NCBI GenBank assembly: GCA_964517495.1
Contig: CAZFER010000045.1
Location: 1 to 52,308 of the forward strand
DNA from: CAZFER01 sp964517495
GTDB lineage: Bacteria > Hinthialibacterota > Hinthialibacteria > Hinthialibacterales > Hinthialibacteraceae
Length of the DNA: 52,308 bases
Direction of reading: 5' to 3'
Part shown: piece by piece, positions 51,817 to 52,308 of the stretch
Layout: each line of letters opens with the position of its first letter
Position numbering within the stretch: position 1 is the stretch's first letter
Program-made: the position numbers and the translations under genes
The notes under the pieces: model-generated
What the model saw: the letters and a program-made list of their open reading frames with translations, nothing else
Database searches by the model: none
Told to the model about the DNA's origin: nothing

Positions 51817-51847
51817 GGAGCTGTCACCAAACAAGACAGCTCCTTTT
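51817..51847 (+). terminator. Hairpin terminator after the intron remnant
   Basis: GGAGCTGTC and GACAGCTCC form a perfect 9-bp stem with an ACCAAACAA loop, followed by TTTT. It may belong to the host gene the intron entered or to the intron flank. Confidence 0.65.
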
Positions 51848-52007
51848 ACCCGATAGACGCCGTCCTTTACCCTTGATAACTACCCTAAATAACACTCAGC
51901 GTAACCCACCATTTTGACTTTGAAATAATAGCATAAGTCATGTCATTCGACGAGCCATCGGTGATAAACCCAGGGCTTTTCCAATCTGCCAATTTTGAAA
52001 ATACATG

Positions 52008-52308
52008 CTACTGAGTCAAGTCAGGAGTAAAGTTAGTATTAACTCCTGTGCGAGCCCAGGATCCGTATGAGTCATGTCCATAATATTCGCGTCCACGCAC
52101 TTTTAAAGTGGAGGTTGGTCCTCTCAATGTCCAATATATTGCCCATGTATCATAATACCCAGCATGAGTTACGACAGGTGCTAAAAAATATTCAGTTAAT
52201 TCCTGAAGGGGATCGGAATCAACAAATTCAAATTCAACAGAGGTTGAATATGAAGGAGGCCAACTAAAAGTATAACCTTGTGAAAAACCTATCATACTTA
52301 TATTATTT
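52008..52308 (-). CDS. Unknown protein, C-terminal part (runs off the window)
   Basis: An open frame enters from beyond the right edge and stops at 52008. About 100 residues are visible, rich in Tyr, Trp, Thr and Ser (YTFSWPPSYSTSVEFEF, YYDTWAIYWTLRGP, GREYYGHDSYGSWARTG), as expected for the end of a secreted or outer-membrane beta-protein. There is no homologue I recognise. The ATG at 52295 is probably internal because the frame stays open before it. Confidence 0.45.
   Translation of the reverse strand, partial: NNISMIGFSQGYTFSWPPSYSTSVEFEFVDSDPLQELTEYFLAPVVTHAGYYDTWAIYWTLRGPTSTLKVRGREYYGHDSYGSWARTGVNTNFTPDLTQ

Overview
The window looks like a chromosomal stretch of a Gram-negative bacterium. 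It carries TolC, RND pumps, lipoprotein signal peptides, a TRAP system and many secreted carbohydrate-active proteins. The tandem secreted proteins that all begin with a RIQPYSENPYYWQY-type motif, the pseudo-sulfatase and the DUF4832-like remnant are reminiscent of carbohydrate-degrading lineages around the PVC/Hydrogenedentota/Sumerlaeota area. That placement is an impression from protein flavour, not a demonstrated assignment.

Left end (1-2.3 kb): the 3' part of tRNA-Asn, then a decay zone. It holds the C-terminal tail of a methyltransferase, one intact methyltransferase, an mntP gene cut by a nonsense codon, and a frameshifted secreted DUF4832-like gene.

2.3-12.3 kb: a secreted polysaccharide-degradation locus. 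It has a beta-propeller protein on the minus strand, a GH30-like glycosidase, and four tandem paralogous secreted TIM-barrel proteins. The leader and signal peptide of the propeller gene recur as a dead fragment at the far side of this block.

12.3-23 kb: metabolic genes. These are a Tat-type aldo/keto reductase, a PhzF-like isomerase, a secreted heparinase II/III-like protein, moaA, a TRAP pair (dctP-dctQ) without a visible dctM, and an amino-sugar operon (GH20/GH67-like protein, NagB, glutamine amidotransferase-like).

23.4-38.9 kb: the most striking region, a seven-gene operon that mixes RND and ABC transport. The order is adaptor lipoprotein, ABC ATPase, ABC-2 permease, RND pump, ABC-2 permease fused to a degenerate M1-peptidase-like domain, a 1441-residue RND pump with an ABC ATPase fused to its C-terminus, and TolC. 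It contains two ATPase domains, two ABC-2 membrane proteins and two RND pumps, but one adaptor and one outer-membrane channel. This suggests one composite envelope efflux machine.

38.9-52.3 kb: tRNA-Leu, a sulfatase-fold protein that has lost its catalytic residues, a PfkB kinase, a broken REP-associated transposase between inverted REP-like repeats, a HAD phosphatase, and a 2669-residue cytoplasmic protein of unknown function with an ATP-grasp-like C-terminus. The window ends with a group II intron remnant and the 3' end of an unknown gene running off the edge.
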